Positions 51,853-61,102 of a stretch of DNA of 64,000 bases are shown piece by piece. Where the stretch lies: the NCBI RefSeq assembly GCF_030380735.1, contig NZ_JAUDRZ010000003.1, forward strand, positions 372,001 through 436,000, given 5' to 3'. Source of the stretch: Rhizobium sp. S152. GTDB taxonomy: Bacteria; Pseudomonadota; Alphaproteobacteria; Rhizobiales; Rhizobiaceae. Made by a program: the position numbers and the translations under genes. Position 1 is the stretch's first letter. Every line of letters starts with the position of its first letter. The notes below the pieces were generated by a model. It saw only the letters and a program-made list of their open reading frames with translations, had not been told where the DNA came from and did not search any database.

Positions 51853-53366
51853 TGACTGTATTGGTGAACCCGAAGCCGCTGAGCGACAGCACGGTGCGCG
51901 ACTTCAAGATGCTGATCGATGGGGAATGGGTCGCCGGCACCGGCAGGGGCGAGCCGATCGAGCGCGTGGCGCCAAGCCATGGCGTGGTCGTCAGCCGCTA
52001 CCAGGCGGGTTCGAAGGCGGATGCCGAACGCGCCATCGCCGCTGCGCGCAAGGCATTCGATACCGGTCCGTGGCCAAGAATGACCGCGTCGGAGCGCTCG
52101 GCGATCCTGCTGAAGGCTGCTGACCTGATCGCGGCACGGTCCGAGGAACTGGCCTATCTCGACGCAATCGAGGCCGGCAAGCCGATCAGTCAGGTGCGCG
52201 GCGAGATCGCCGGTTCGGTCGATATCTGGCGCTATGCGGCGGCACTGGCGCGCGACCTGCATGGCGAAAGCTACAATACGCTCGGCGACGGCACGCTCGG
52301 CGTCGTGCTGCGCGAGGCGATCGGCGTGGTGTCGATCATCACGCCGTGGAATTTCCCGTTCCTGATCGTCGGCCAGAAGCTGCCGTTCGCGCTTGCTGCC
52401 GGCTGCACGACGGTCGTGAAGCCGTCGGAGATGACGTCGGGCTCGACGCTTGTTCTCGGCAAAATCCTGCAGGAGGCGGGCGTGCCCGAGGGCGTGGTGA
52501 ACATCGTCACCGGGACGGGACCCGAAGTAGGAGCGGTGATGACCGCGCATCCCGACGTGGACATGGTCTCGTTCACGGGATCGACCGGCGTCGGAAAGCT
52601 CACGATGAGCAATGCGGCGCAGACGCTGAAGAAGGTATCGCTGGAGCTGGGCGGCAAGAACCCGCAGATCGTCTTCCCGGATGCCGATCTCGACGCCTTC
52701 ATCGATGCCGCCGTGTTCGGCGCCTATTTCAATGCCGGCGAATGCTGCAATGCCGGATCGCGGCTGATCCTGCACAAGAGCATAGCCAAGGACGTCGTCA
52801 CCCGCGTTGCAGAGCTTGCCAGGCAGGTGAAGGTCGGCGATCCGCTCGATCCGACCACGCAAGTGGGCGCGATCATCACGCCGCAGCATCTCGACAAGAT
52901 CGCCGGCTACGTCAGCGGCGCGGCGCGTGCGGGCGCCGAGATCGCCCATGGCGGCGGGACGCTCGATCTCGGCATGGGACAGTTCATGGCGCCCACCATA
53001 CTCTCGCAGGTCACGCCGGGCATGGCGGTAGCGCGCGAGGAGGTATTCGGACCGGTGCTATCGGTTCTGACATTCGAGACGACGGCGGAGGCGATCGAGA
53101 TCGCCAACGCCATCGACTACGGCCTGTCGGCGGGTGTGTGGAGCAGAGACTTCGACACCTGCCTGACGATCGGTCGCCGGGTGCGGGCAGGAACCGTCTG
53201 GATGAACACATTCATGGACGGCGCTTCGGAGCTGCCGTTCGGGGGATACAAGCAGTCCGGTCTCGGACGCGAGCTCGGCCGCCATGCTGTGGAAGATTAC
53301 ACCGAGACGAAGACGCTCAACATGCATATCGGCAGCCGCACCAACTGGTGGATGCCCAGGATCTGA
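51852..53366 (+). CDS. aldehyde dehydrogenase (NAD(P)+)
   Basis: A 504-aa aldehyde dehydrogenase. Present are the N-terminal [19 protein letters not shown], the nucleotide-binding [22 protein letters not shown] near residues 160-181, [10 protein letters not shown] near 238, the general-base glutamate in LELGGKNP and the nucleophile in GECC (C299). The ATG at 51852 is preferred to ATG at 51846. Members of this branch oxidise betaine aldehyde, gamma-aminobutyraldehyde or similar substrates; here the substrate would come from the sugar or polyol oxidation steps encoded downstream. Confidence 0.93.
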   Translation: MTVLVNPKPLSDSTVRDFKMLIDGEWVAGTGRGEPIERVAPSHGVVVSRYQAGSKADAERAIAAARKAFDTGPWPRMTASERSAILLKAADLIAARSEELAYLDAIEAGKPISQVRGEIAGSVDIWRYAAALARDLHGESYNTLGDGTLGVVLREAIGVVSIITPWNFPFLIVGQKLPFALAAGCTTVVKPSEMTSGSTLVLGKILQEAGVPEGVVNIVTGTGPEVGAVMTAHPDVDMVSFTGSTGVGKLTMSNAAQTLKKVSLELGGKNPQIVFPDADLDAFIDAAVFGAYFNAGECCNAGSRLILHKSIAKDVVTRVAELARQVKVGDPLDPTTQVGAIITPQHLDKIAGYVSGAARAGAEIAHGGGTLDLGMGQFMAPTILSQVTPGMAVAREEVFGPVLSVLTFETTAEAIEIANAIDYGLSAGVWSRDFDTCLTIGRRVRAGTVWMNTFMDGASELPFGGYKQSGLGRELGRHAVEDYTETKTLNMHIGSRTNWWMPRI

Positions 53367-53449
53367 CAGCCGGCGGGGAGCCGGTTTGCAGGAACCACGC
53401 TCGGGAGGGCGGGGGAATACGGAACGGGAATGGGTCTCGTTTCGCGAAC

Positions 53450-53470
53450 TTGAAAACGGGAGGTTTTCAA
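53450..53470 (+). promoter_or_regulatory. hairpin that places the ribosome-binding site in its loop
   Basis: TTGAAAAC (53450-53457) and GTTTTCAA (53463-53470) form a perfect 8-bp stem. The 5-base loop GGGAG is the core of the ribosome-binding site of the next gene, whose ATG begins at the following base. Folding could limit or time translation of the binding protein. Confidence 0.6.
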
Positions 53471-54733
53471 ATGCGCAGATTTCTAACAGCGACTGCCGTG
53501 GTCGCTTTGGCAATGGGTGCCGCGGGCGGTTTGGCGCGCGCTGATGATGTAAAAGAAGTGCAGATGCTGCATTGGTGGACGTCCGGCGGCGAGGCTGCGG
53601 CGCTCAACGTGCTGAAGGGCGACCTGGCGAAGGAAGGCTACGCGTGGAAAGACGTGCCGGTCGCGGGCGGTGGCGGCGACGCGGCAATGACCGCGCTGAA
53701 GGCGATGGTGGCGGCCGGAACCTATCCGACGGCTTCCCAGATGCTCGGCTATACTGTTCTCGACTACGCGCAGGCCGGTGTGATGGGCGATCTCACCGAA
53801 ACCGCGAAGAAGGAAGGCTGGGACAAGTCGGTTCCGGAAGCGCTGCAGAAGTTCTCCGTCTATGACGGCAAGTGGGTCGCGGCCCCCGTCAACGTTCACT
53901 CCGTCAATTGGCTTTGGATCAACAAGGCCGTGATGGACAAGATCGGCGGCACGCAGCCGAAGACGTTCGAAGACCTCGTTGCCCTGCTCGACAAGGCCAA
54001 GGCTGCCGGCGTCACGCCGCTCGCACTCGGCGGCCAGAACTGGCAGGAAGCCACGATGTTCGACAGCGTCGTGCTCTCGACCGGCGGACCGGAGTTCTAC
54101 AAGAAGGCCTTCAACGAACTCGATGAGGAATCGCTGAAGTCCGACACGATGAAGAAGTCCTTCGACAACCTGGCCACGCTGATCAAGTATGTCGATCCGA
54201 ACTTCTCCGGCCGCGACTGGAACCTTGCGACCGCGATGGTCATTAAGGGCGACGCGCTGGTGCAGGTCATGGGTGACTGGGCCAAGGGCGAATTCGTCGC
54301 CGCCAAGAAGACCCCTGACACCGACTTCCTGTGCTACCGCTTCCCGGGCACCGACGGCAGCGTGATCTACAATTCCGATATGTTCGGCATGTTCAACGTT
54401 CCCGAAGATCGCAAGGCCGCCCAGGTGGCGCTTGCGACCGCAACGCTGTCGAAGAGCTTCCAGTCTGCGTTCAACGTGGTCAAGGGCTCTGTTCCTGCTC
54501 GTACCGACGTTCCGGATACCGACTTTGATGCTTGCGGCAAGAAAGGCATCGCCGACCTGAAGGCTGCCAACGACGGCGGCACGCTGTTCGGCTCGCTGGC
54601 ACAGGGCTATGGCGCGCCTCCGGCCGTTGCCAACGCCTATAAGGACGTCGTCTCGAAGTTCGTTCACGGCCAGATCAAGACCTCCGACCAGGCCGTCGAG
54701 GAACTCGTGAAGGCGATCGACGACGCCAAGTAA
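53471..54733 (+). CDS. ABC transporter substrate-binding protein (CUT1 sugar type)
   Basis: A 420-aa periplasmic solute-binding protein of the CUT1 family. The signal peptide is [24 protein letters not shown]. The mature part begins [23 protein letters not shown] and contains [27 protein letters not shown] near residue 135, typical of the glucose/glycoside-binding group. The frame runs on far upstream, so the start is fixed by the signal peptide and GGGAGG at 53458. Two permeases and an ATPase follow. The ligand is unknown; the oxidoreductases downstream suggest a sugar, polyol or glycoside. Confidence 0.93.
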   Translation: MRRFLTATAVVALAMGAAGGLARADDVKEVQMLHWWTSGGEAAALNVLKGDLAKEGYAWKDVPVAGGGGDAAMTALKAMVAAGTYPTASQMLGYTVLDYAQAGVMGDLTETAKKEGWDKSVPEALQKFSVYDGKWVAAPVNVHSVNWLWINKAVMDKIGGTQPKTFEDLVALLDKAKAAGVTPLALGGQNWQEATMFDSVVLSTGGPEFYKKAFNELDEESLKSDTMKKSFDNLATLIKYVDPNFSGRDWNLATAMVIKGDALVQVMGDWAKGEFVAAKKTPDTDFLCYRFPGTDGSVIYNSDMFGMFNVPEDRKAAQVALATATLSKSFQSAFNVVKGSVPARTDVPDTDFDACGKKGIADLKAANDGGTLFGSLAQGYGAPPAVANAYKDVVSKFVHGQIKTSDQAVEELVKAIDDAK

Positions 54734-54749
54734 TCGGCTCCGAGCATGG

Positions 54750-54777
54750 TCTTCCCCGTCTCAGATGGCGGGGAAGA
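54750..54777 (+). terminator. intergenic stem-loop after the binding-protein gene
   Basis: A perfect 9-bp stem (TCTTCCCCG / CGGGGAAGA) with a 10-base loop between the binding-protein stop and the first permease. As in the rha operon, such a hairpin can raise the amount of binding protein relative to the transporter. Confidence 0.65.
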
Positions 54778-54809
54778 TGTCGACTGCCAACGTCACCCTT
54801 GGGAGGGGG

Positions 54810-55772
54810 ATGAATGTCATGAGCACTATCGCTACCACCAAACCAGAAGTCACAGCGCAGCGCGGAACGTCGTTCTCCATGCGCGGCTGGCTGCAGGACG
54901 CGCTGCCGAAGATCGTTCTGGCACCGAGCTTCGCCATCACGCTGGTCTTCGTCTACGGCTTCATCCTTTGGACGGTCTATCTGTCCTTCACCAATTCCAA
55001 GACCTTTCCGTCATATGCGCTGACCGGGCCTCGCGCCTATCAACGGCTCTGGCGCTGGACCTTCGAAAGCGATCCGCCGTCGTCCTGGTACACGTCGATC
55101 ACCAATATGGGGATCTTCGGCTTCCTCTATATCGCGATCTGCCTGGGCCTCGGGCTGCTGCTCGCCATCCTGCTCGATCAGAAAATCCGCGGCGAAGGCA
55201 TTCTGCGGCCGATCTTCCTCTATCCGATGGCGCTCTCCTTCATCGTTACTGGCGTCGCCTGGAAGTGGTTCCTCGATCCGGGTCTCGGGCTGGAGCAGAC
55301 GCTGCATCATTTCGGCTGGACAAGCTTCCACTTCGACTGGATCAAGAACAAGGACTTCGTGATCTACACCGTCGTCATCGCCGGCGTTTGGCAGGCGTCG
55401 GGCTTCGTCATGGCGATGTTCCTGGCGGGCCTGCGCGGCATCGACAGCGAGATCATGAAGGCGGCGCAGATAGATGGCGCCTCGACGGTGCAGCTCTATC
55501 GCCGCATCATCATTCCGCTTCTGAGGCCTGTGTTTCTCTCGGCCTTCATCGTGCTCGCGCACATGGCGATCAAGTCCTACGATCTTGTAGTCGCGCTGAC
55601 CTCGGGCGGCCCCGGCGGCTCGGCCTGGCTGCCGTCCAACTTCATGTACGAATACACATTCAAGCGCAACGAGATGGCCGTCGGCTCGGCCAGCGCCGTG
55701 ATCATGCTGATGACCATCTCGGCGATCATTATTCCCTACCTCTATTCGGAACTGCGGGAGAAATCGCGATGA
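54810..55772 (+). CDS. ABC transporter permease (CUT1, MalF type)
   Basis: A 320-aa inner-membrane permease with six predicted helices. The first is near residues 35-57 (PKIVLAPSFAITLVFVYGFI). The EAA loop is MKAAQIDGASTVQLYRRIIIPLL near 217-239. GGGAGGGGG precedes the ATG at 54810; ATG at 54819 is the alternative. It overlaps the next permease by 4 bases (ATGA). Confidence 0.92.
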   Translation: MNVMSTIATTKPEVTAQRGTSFSMRGWLQDALPKIVLAPSFAITLVFVYGFILWTVYLSFTNSKTFPSYALTGPRAYQRLWRWTFESDPPSSWYTSITNMGIFGFLYIAICLGLGLLLAILLDQKIRGEGILRPIFLYPMALSFIVTGVAWKWFLDPGLGLEQTLHHFGWTSFHFDWIKNKDFVIYTVVIAGVWQASGFVMAMFLAGLRGIDSEIMKAAQIDGASTVQLYRRIIIPLLRPVFLSAFIVLAHMAIKSYDLVVALTSGGPGGSAWLPSNFMYEYTFKRNEMAVGSASAVIMLMTISAIIIPYLYSELREKSR

Positions 55773-56704
55773 GCATGATCACATCGGATGCCTCCCACAT
55801 GGCACGCATGCGGATGTTCAACCGCATCTTCATCTACGGTCTCCTGGCGATCTTCGCGATCATCTACCTGATGCCGCTCTTCGTCATGCTGGTCACCTCG
55901 TTCAAGACGATGGACGAGATCCAGGGCGGCAACATGTTGTCGCTGCCGGCAGCGCCGACCTTCGAGCCTTGGGTCAAGGCCTGGGGCGAGACCTGCGTCG
56001 GCCTCACCTGCGCGGGGATCAAGGGTTACTTCTGGAACTCGATCAAGATGGTCGTTCCCGCCGTCGCGATCTCCACCATCCTCGGCGCGCTCAATGGCTA
56101 CGTGCTGACCAAATGGCGCTTCCCCGGCCATACGCTGGTCTTCGGACTGATGCTCTTTGCCTGCTTCATCCCCTTCCAGTCGGTGCTGCTGCCGATGGCG
56201 ACCATTCTCGGCAGTCTCGGCCGTTTCGGCAACACGCTGCGCAACGACATCGGCATGTCGCTCGGCTTCGGCAACCCGACGGTCAACCTCGTCATCGTAC
56301 ACGTTGTCTACGGCCTTGGCTTCACGACGCTGTTCTTCCGCAACTACTACGAGGCTTTCCCGACGGAACTCGTGCGCGCGGCGCAGGTGGATGGCGCGAG
56401 CTTCTTCCAGATTTTCCGCCGCATCATGCTGCCGAATTCGCTGCCGATCATCGTCGTGACCGTGATCTACCAGTTTACCAACATCTGGAACGACTTCCTG
56501 TTCGCATCCGCTTACGCGGGGACCGGTGAGTCCATGCCGATGACGGTGGCGCTGAACAACGTCGTCAACACGTCCACCGGTGTCGTCGAATACAATGTCA
56601 ACATGGCCGCCGCGATGATCGCCGCCATGCCCACGCTTCTCGTTTACATCCTCGCCGGCCGCTACTTCGTTCGCGGTCTGATGGCGGGCGCGGTCAAAGG
56701 ATAA
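55769..56704 (+). CDS. ABC transporter permease (CUT1, MalG type)
   Basis: A 311-aa permease, partner of the preceding one. Helix 1 is FIYGLLAIFAIIYLMPLFVMLV near residues 20-41, and the EAA loop is VRAAQVDGASFFQIFRRIMLPNS near 200-222. Its real start is ATG 55769, inside a frame open much further upstream. An insertion (GETCVGLTCAGIKGYFW) between the first helices is typical of the glucose/glycoside-type subgroup. Confidence 0.92.
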   Translation: MSMITSDASHMARMRMFNRIFIYGLLAIFAIIYLMPLFVMLVTSFKTMDEIQGGNMLSLPAAPTFEPWVKAWGETCVGLTCAGIKGYFWNSIKMVVPAVAISTILGALNGYVLTKWRFPGHTLVFGLMLFACFIPFQSVLLPMATILGSLGRFGNTLRNDIGMSLGFGNPTVNLVIVHVVYGLGFTTLFFRNYYEAFPTELVRAAQVDGASFFQIFRRIMLPNSLPIIVVTVIYQFTNIWNDFLFASAYAGTGESMPMTVALNNVVNTSTGVVEYNVNMAAAMIAAMPTLLVYILAGRYFVRGLMAGAVKG

Positions 56705-56708
56705 TCCC

Positions 56709-57824
56709 ATGGCTTTTCTCGAAATCTCAGGCCTCAGAAAGCGCTTCGGCGCACTGGAAATCCTCAAGGGCATCGATCTTGAGCTGGAAAAGGGCGGCTT
56801 TCTCGTACTGGTCGGTCCGTCCGGCTGCGGCAAGTCCACACTGCTCAACACCATCGCCGGGCTCGAAGCCATCACCGAGGGTGACATCAGCGTCGATGGC
56901 CGCAGCATCGCAGACCTGCATCCATCCAAACGCGATATCGCAATGGTATTCCAGAGCTACGCGCTCTATCCGAACATGACGGTTTCAGGGAACATCTCCT
57001 TCGGCATGGAGATGCGTGGTGTGCCGGCGGACGAACGCAAGGCCGCGATCGACAAGGTCGCGAAGGTGCTGCAGATCGGGCATCTGCTGGACCGCAAGCC
57101 GAGCCAGCTTTCGGGCGGGCAGCGGCAGCGCGTCGCCATGGGCCGCGCGCTGGTGCGCGATCCCAAGCTCTTCCTGTTCGATGAGCCGTTGTCGAACCTC
57201 GACGCCAAGCTGCGCGTCGACATGCGCATCGAGATCAAGCGGCTGCACCAGGCAACCGGCAAGACGATCGTCTACGTCACGCACGACCAGATCGAAGCGA
57301 TGACGCTCGCCACCAAGATCGCCGTGATGAAGGACGGGGAAGTGCAGCAGTTCGGCACGCCGGCAGAGATTTACAACAACCCCGCCAACATGTTCGTCGC
57401 CGATTTCATGGGATCGCCGGCGATGAATCTCCTGTCCGGCACCATCGAAAGAGGCGCTACAGGCCTTTCCGTCTCGTTGGAACGTCCTGGCGGCGCCCCG
57501 ATGCTCCTGCCGATCGCTCCGGGGCGCAACTCGCTGGAAGCGCATGCTGGTCGGTCGGTCGTGTTCGGTATCCGGCCTGAGGCACTCACCGATCCCGACG
57601 GCGCGGATCGTAACGCGCAGTCGCTGGCCGAGGGTGATTGCCTGATCGAGGTGGTAGAACCGGCTGGTTCCGATACCTTCGCCGTCACCAAGCTCGGCGG
57701 CAAGGAGGTGGTCGCGCGGCTGAGGGCGGATGCCCGCATCAGCGCCGGCCAGCAAGCAAGGCTCGCCTTCAACCTCGACAAGGTCGTGTTCTTCGACCCG
57801 CAGACACAGGCGCGCATCGCTTGA
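56709..57824 (+). CDS. ABC transporter ATPase, UgpC/MalK type
   Basis: A 371-aa ATPase energising the CUT1 importer. Walker A GPSGCGKSTLLN is near residue 38, the signature LSGGQRQRVAMGRAL near 135, and Walker B LFLFDEPLSNLD near 156, then the H-loop VTHD. A TOBE regulatory domain occupies the last 130 residues (PRNSLEAHAGRSVVFGIRPEAL region). GGATAATCCC precedes the ATG; the gene starts 4 bases after the permease stop. Confidence 0.93.
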   Translation: MAFLEISGLRKRFGALEILKGIDLELEKGGFLVLVGPSGCGKSTLLNTIAGLEAITEGDISVDGRSIADLHPSKRDIAMVFQSYALYPNMTVSGNISFGMEMRGVPADERKAAIDKVAKVLQIGHLLDRKPSQLSGGQRQRVAMGRALVRDPKLFLFDEPLSNLDAKLRVDMRIEIKRLHQATGKTIVYVTHDQIEAMTLATKIAVMKDGEVQQFGTPAEIYNNPANMFVADFMGSPAMNLLSGTIERGATGLSVSLERPGGAPMLLPIAPGRNSLEAHAGRSVVFGIRPEALTDPDGADRNAQSLAEGDCLIEVVEPAGSDTFAVTKLGGKEVVARLRADARISAGQQARLAFNLDKVVFFDPQTQARIA

Positions 57825-57844
57825 GGCCCGGCAGGTAGATCGAC

Positions 57845-59350
57845 ATGACCATGACGCCAGATATCGTCATCATCGGCTCCGGCATCGGCGGCTCGACGGT
57901 TGCCGCAGGCCTTGCCGCCAGCGGCGCTTCGATCCTGATCCTCGAAGCTGGAGAGCGGCTTGCCGACCGGCCCGAAAACCGGGATCCGCGCGCGATCTTC
58001 CAGCGTGGGCACTTCCGCCCCAAGGAGACCTGGTACGAGGCCGGCGGCACCGGCTTCAATCCCGGCAACTACTACAATGTCGGCGGCAATTCGAAATTCT
58101 TTGGCGCCGTACTATCGCGCTACCGCAAGGAGGACTTCGAGGAGATCCGGCATCAGGAAGGCGTTTCGCCGGCATGGCCGTTTCCCTATGAGGAATTGGA
58201 GCCGTGGTATGGCCTCGCCGAAAGGATGTACCAAGTGCGCGGAGCATTGGGCGAGGACCCGACGGAGCCTGTCCATTCATCCGGCTACGCCTTTCCGCCG
58301 GTTCCCGACGAACCCGATATCGCGGATGTCAGGCATCGCCTGAAGATGAAAGGACTGCATCCGTTCTCGCTGCCGCTTGGCATCGATATCGATCGATGGC
58401 TCGCCAAGGCCAAGACCCCCTGGGATGCGCACCCCAATTCCGACGACGGCAAGATGGATGCGGAGACGGCGGCGCTTTCGCTGGCGCTCAAGCACGACAA
58501 TGTCAGGATACAGACGGGCGCACGGGTAACGCGGCTGGAGGCGGGCGAGGGCGGGCGCATCGAGCGGGTCACCTATGTGAAATCGGGTGAGACGCACAGC
58601 GTTTCGTCGAAGCTGGTAATCCTGTCGGCGGGCGCCGTGCAGTCCTCCGCGCTGCTGCTACGCTCGGCGAGCGATCGCTACAGAACGGGTCTCGCCAATT
58701 CCTCCGGCCAGGTCGGCCGCAACTTCATGAACCACAACGCCTCGGCGGTGATTGCCGTATCGCCCCGCTACCGCAATACGTCGATCTACCAGAAGACGTT
58801 CGGCTTCAATGATTTCTATCTCTCTGATGGCGCGGGCGGGCCGCCGCTTGGCAACGTGCAGCTCCTCGGACGCATCTCGGGCAAGGTGCTGAAGGGTTCC
58901 ATGCCGCGCGTGCCGGAGTGGCTGCTTGATCGGATCACCGGCCATGCGATCGATTTCTACGCGATGAGCGAGGATGTTCCCAACCCCGAAAGCCGGGTGA
59001 GAGTGGATGGCGAGCGGATCGTGCTGCAATGGCAGCGCACGAACTGGAATGCGCATCTCGCACTGGTCACGAAGCTGAAGCAGATCCTGAAGGCGATCGG
59101 TTTCCCGCTGGTTCTGTCACGGCCGTTCGACAAGCGCACGCCGTCGCATCAGTGCGGGACGGTCCGCATCGGCAACGACCCGGCCACCGCGCCGCTGGAT
59201 ACCTTCTGCCGTTCCTATGATCACACGAACCTCTTCGTCGTTGACGCAAGCTTCCTGCCGACCTCCGCGGCTGTGAACCCAGCGCTCACCGTTGCCAGCC
59301 AGGCGCTTCGGGTCGCCGATCACATAATCTCCCGGGACCTGACCGTATGA
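57845..59350 (+). CDS. GMC oxidoreductase 1 of the catabolic cluster
   Basis: A 501-aa FAD-dependent oxidoreductase of the glucose-methanol-choline family. GSGIGGSTVAAGLAASGASILILEAG near residues 10-35 binds FAD. GGNSKFFGAVLSRYRKEDF near 81 and the C-terminal PSHQCGTVRIGNDP near 433 with AAVNPALTVASQALRVADHI are catalytic-domain segments. It resembles large subunits of periplasmic or cytoplasmic sugar and glucoside dehydrogenases rather than choline dehydrogenase. No small Tat subunit or cytochrome lies beside it, unlike the set at 16.5-20.3 kb, so a cytoplasmic enzyme is likely. Starts 20 bases after the ATPase gene. Confidence 0.9.
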   Translation: MTMTPDIVIIGSGIGGSTVAAGLAASGASILILEAGERLADRPENRDPRAIFQRGHFRPKETWYEAGGTGFNPGNYYNVGGNSKFFGAVLSRYRKEDFEEIRHQEGVSPAWPFPYEELEPWYGLAERMYQVRGALGEDPTEPVHSSGYAFPPVPDEPDIADVRHRLKMKGLHPFSLPLGIDIDRWLAKAKTPWDAHPNSDDGKMDAETAALSLALKHDNVRIQTGARVTRLEAGEGGRIERVTYVKSGETHSVSSKLVILSAGAVQSSALLLRSASDRYRTGLANSSGQVGRNFMNHNASAVIAVSPRYRNTSIYQKTFGFNDFYLSDGAGGPPLGNVQLLGRISGKVLKGSMPRVPEWLLDRITGHAIDFYAMSEDVPNPESRVRVDGERIVLQWQRTNWNAHLALVTKLKQILKAIGFPLVLSRPFDKRTPSHQCGTVRIGNDPATAPLDTFCRSYDHTNLFVVDASFLPTSAAVNPALTVASQALRVADHIISRDLTV

Positions 59351-59395
59351 CACGCGGCGGGCCTGTCGGTAATTGCATTCAACAGGATTAGCAAA

Positions 59396-61051
59396 ATGCG
59401 TTTCGACTACATCATCACAGGAGCTGGCCCCGCTGGATGCGTACTCGCCAACCGGCTGACCGAAGACACAGATGTCAACGTTCTGCTCCTCGAAGCGGGT
59501 GGTGGCGATTGGAATCCGCTGTTCCACATGCCGGCCGGCTTTGCGAAAATGACCAAGGGTGTCGCCAGCTGGGGCTGGGAGACCGTTCCCCAGAAACACA
59601 TGAACGGCCGGGTGCTGCGCTATACGCAGGCGAAGGTGATCGGCGGCGGCTCCTCGATCAACGCTCAGCTCTACACCAGGGGAAACTCGGCGGATTACGA
59701 TCTGTGGGCCAGCGAAGACGGCTGCGACGGATGGGACTACCGGTCGATCCTTCCATACTTCAAGCGTGCGGAGGACAATCAGCGGTTCTCCGACGATTAT
59801 CATTCCTATGGCGGGCCTCTCGGCGTTTCCATGCCCGCGGCTCCGCTCCCGATCTGCGACGCTTATATTCGGGCCGGTCAGGAGTTGGGAATTCCCTATA
59901 ACCCCGACTTCAACGGCAGGCAGCAGGCTGGTGTAGGCTTCTATCAGGTCACCCAGCGCGATCACCGGCGCTCCTCGGCGTCGATGGCCTACCTCTCGCC
60001 GATCAAGGGGCGGAAGAACCTTACCATCCGTACCGGCGCGCGTGTGTCGCGCCTCATCGTCGAGGGCAAGCGCGTCACAGGCGTCGAGATTGCCGGCTCG
60101 AGTGGAACCGAAATCGTGCGCGCCGAGCGCGAAGTCCTCGTCTCGTCGGGAGCGATCGGTTCACCGAAGCTCCTTCTGCAGTCGGGCATTGGCCCGGCCG
60201 AACATCTGCAGTCAGTTGGTGTAAAGGTCGCGCATGATCTGCCTGGCGTTGGCGGCAACCTGCAGGATCACCTTGACCTCTTCGTCATCGCCGAATGCAC
60301 GGGCGATCACACCTACGACGGCGTTGCCAAGCTTCACCGGACTTTGTGGGCAGGCATGGAATACATGCTTTTTCGAACCGGACCAGTCGCCTCCTCACTC
60401 TTCGAAACCGGAGGCTTCTGGTATGCCGATCCCGACGCCCGTTCTCCCGATATCCAGTTCCATCTCGGTCTGGGCTCGGGCATTGAAGCAGGTGTGGAGC
60501 GCCTGAAGAACGCCGGCGTAACACTCAATTCGGCTTATCTGCATCCGAGATCGCGCGGAACGGTTCGGCTGTCGTCGTCGGATCCGGCGGCCGCACCGCT
60601 CATCGATCCCAATTATTGGTCCGATCCCCACGACCGCAGGATGTCGCTCGAGGGGCTGCGGATAGCGCGCGAGATCATGCAGCAGGATGCGCTGAAGCCG
60701 TTCGTCCTCGCTGAGCGCCTGCCGGGTCCCAAGATCGCGACCGAAGAGCAGCTGTTCGAATACGGCTGCGCCAATGCCAAGACTGACCATCACCCGGTTG
60801 GCACTTGCAAGATGGGCACCGGGCGTGACGCCGTGGTCGGCCTCGATCTCAAGGTTCACGGTCTTGAGGGGCTTCGTGTTTGCGATTCGTCGGTCATGCC
60901 GCGAGTGCCGTCGTGCAACACCAACGCGCCAACCATCATGGTGGGCGAGAAGGGGGCTGATCTCATTCGCGGCCGGCAGCCACTCCCATCGGCGATCTTC
61001 ACGCACGAGCGCAATGACACCCGCCCCAGAGCCCGATCCGTCGTTCGGTAA
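59396..61051 (+). CDS. GMC oxidoreductase 2, choline-dehydrogenase-like
   Basis: A 551-aa GMC flavoprotein of the choline/alcohol dehydrogenase branch. GAGPAGCVLANRLTEDTDVNVLLLEAGGGD near residues 8-38 is the FAD motif. KVIGGGSSINAQLYTRGNSADYDLWA near 79-104 and SSGAIGSPKLLLQSGIGPAEHL near 251-272 are GMC signatures. The catalytic histidine region is HHPVGTCKMGTG near 463, with RVPSCNTNAPTIMVGEKGAD near 503. It acts on a primary alcohol or related group. It is only distantly related to the GMC gene before it, so two different oxidation steps are likely. Confidence 0.92.
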   Translation: MRFDYIITGAGPAGCVLANRLTEDTDVNVLLLEAGGGDWNPLFHMPAGFAKMTKGVASWGWETVPQKHMNGRVLRYTQAKVIGGGSSINAQLYTRGNSADYDLWASEDGCDGWDYRSILPYFKRAEDNQRFSDDYHSYGGPLGVSMPAAPLPICDAYIRAGQELGIPYNPDFNGRQQAGVGFYQVTQRDHRRSSASMAYLSPIKGRKNLTIRTGARVSRLIVEGKRVTGVEIAGSSGTEIVRAEREVLVSSGAIGSPKLLLQSGIGPAEHLQSVGVKVAHDLPGVGGNLQDHLDLFVIAECTGDHTYDGVAKLHRTLWAGMEYMLFRTGPVASSLFETGGFWYADPDARSPDIQFHLGLGSGIEAGVERLKNAGVTLNSAYLHPRSRGTVRLSSSDPAAAPLIDPNYWSDPHDRRMSLEGLRIAREIMQQDALKPFVLAERLPGPKIATEEQLFEYGCANAKTDHHPVGTCKMGTGRDAVVGLDLKVHGLEGLRVCDSSVMPRVPSCNTNAPTIMVGEKGADLIRGRQPLPSAIFTHERNDTRPRARSVVR

Positions 61052-61102
61052 ACCCAAACGCGTCCCCGGCCGCAGCGGCACAGTAAAAAAGGAATTCGTT
61101 CA

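Noticed and set aside
51654..52949. A 431-codon minus-strand frame opposite the aldehyde dehydrogenase
   Set aside because: Arginine- and histidine-rich shadow of the real gene.
52346..53470. An apparent 375-residue N-terminal extension of the sugar-binding protein
   Set aside because: The added part overlaps the aldehyde dehydrogenase in another frame; the signal peptide and ribosome-binding site fix the start at 53471.
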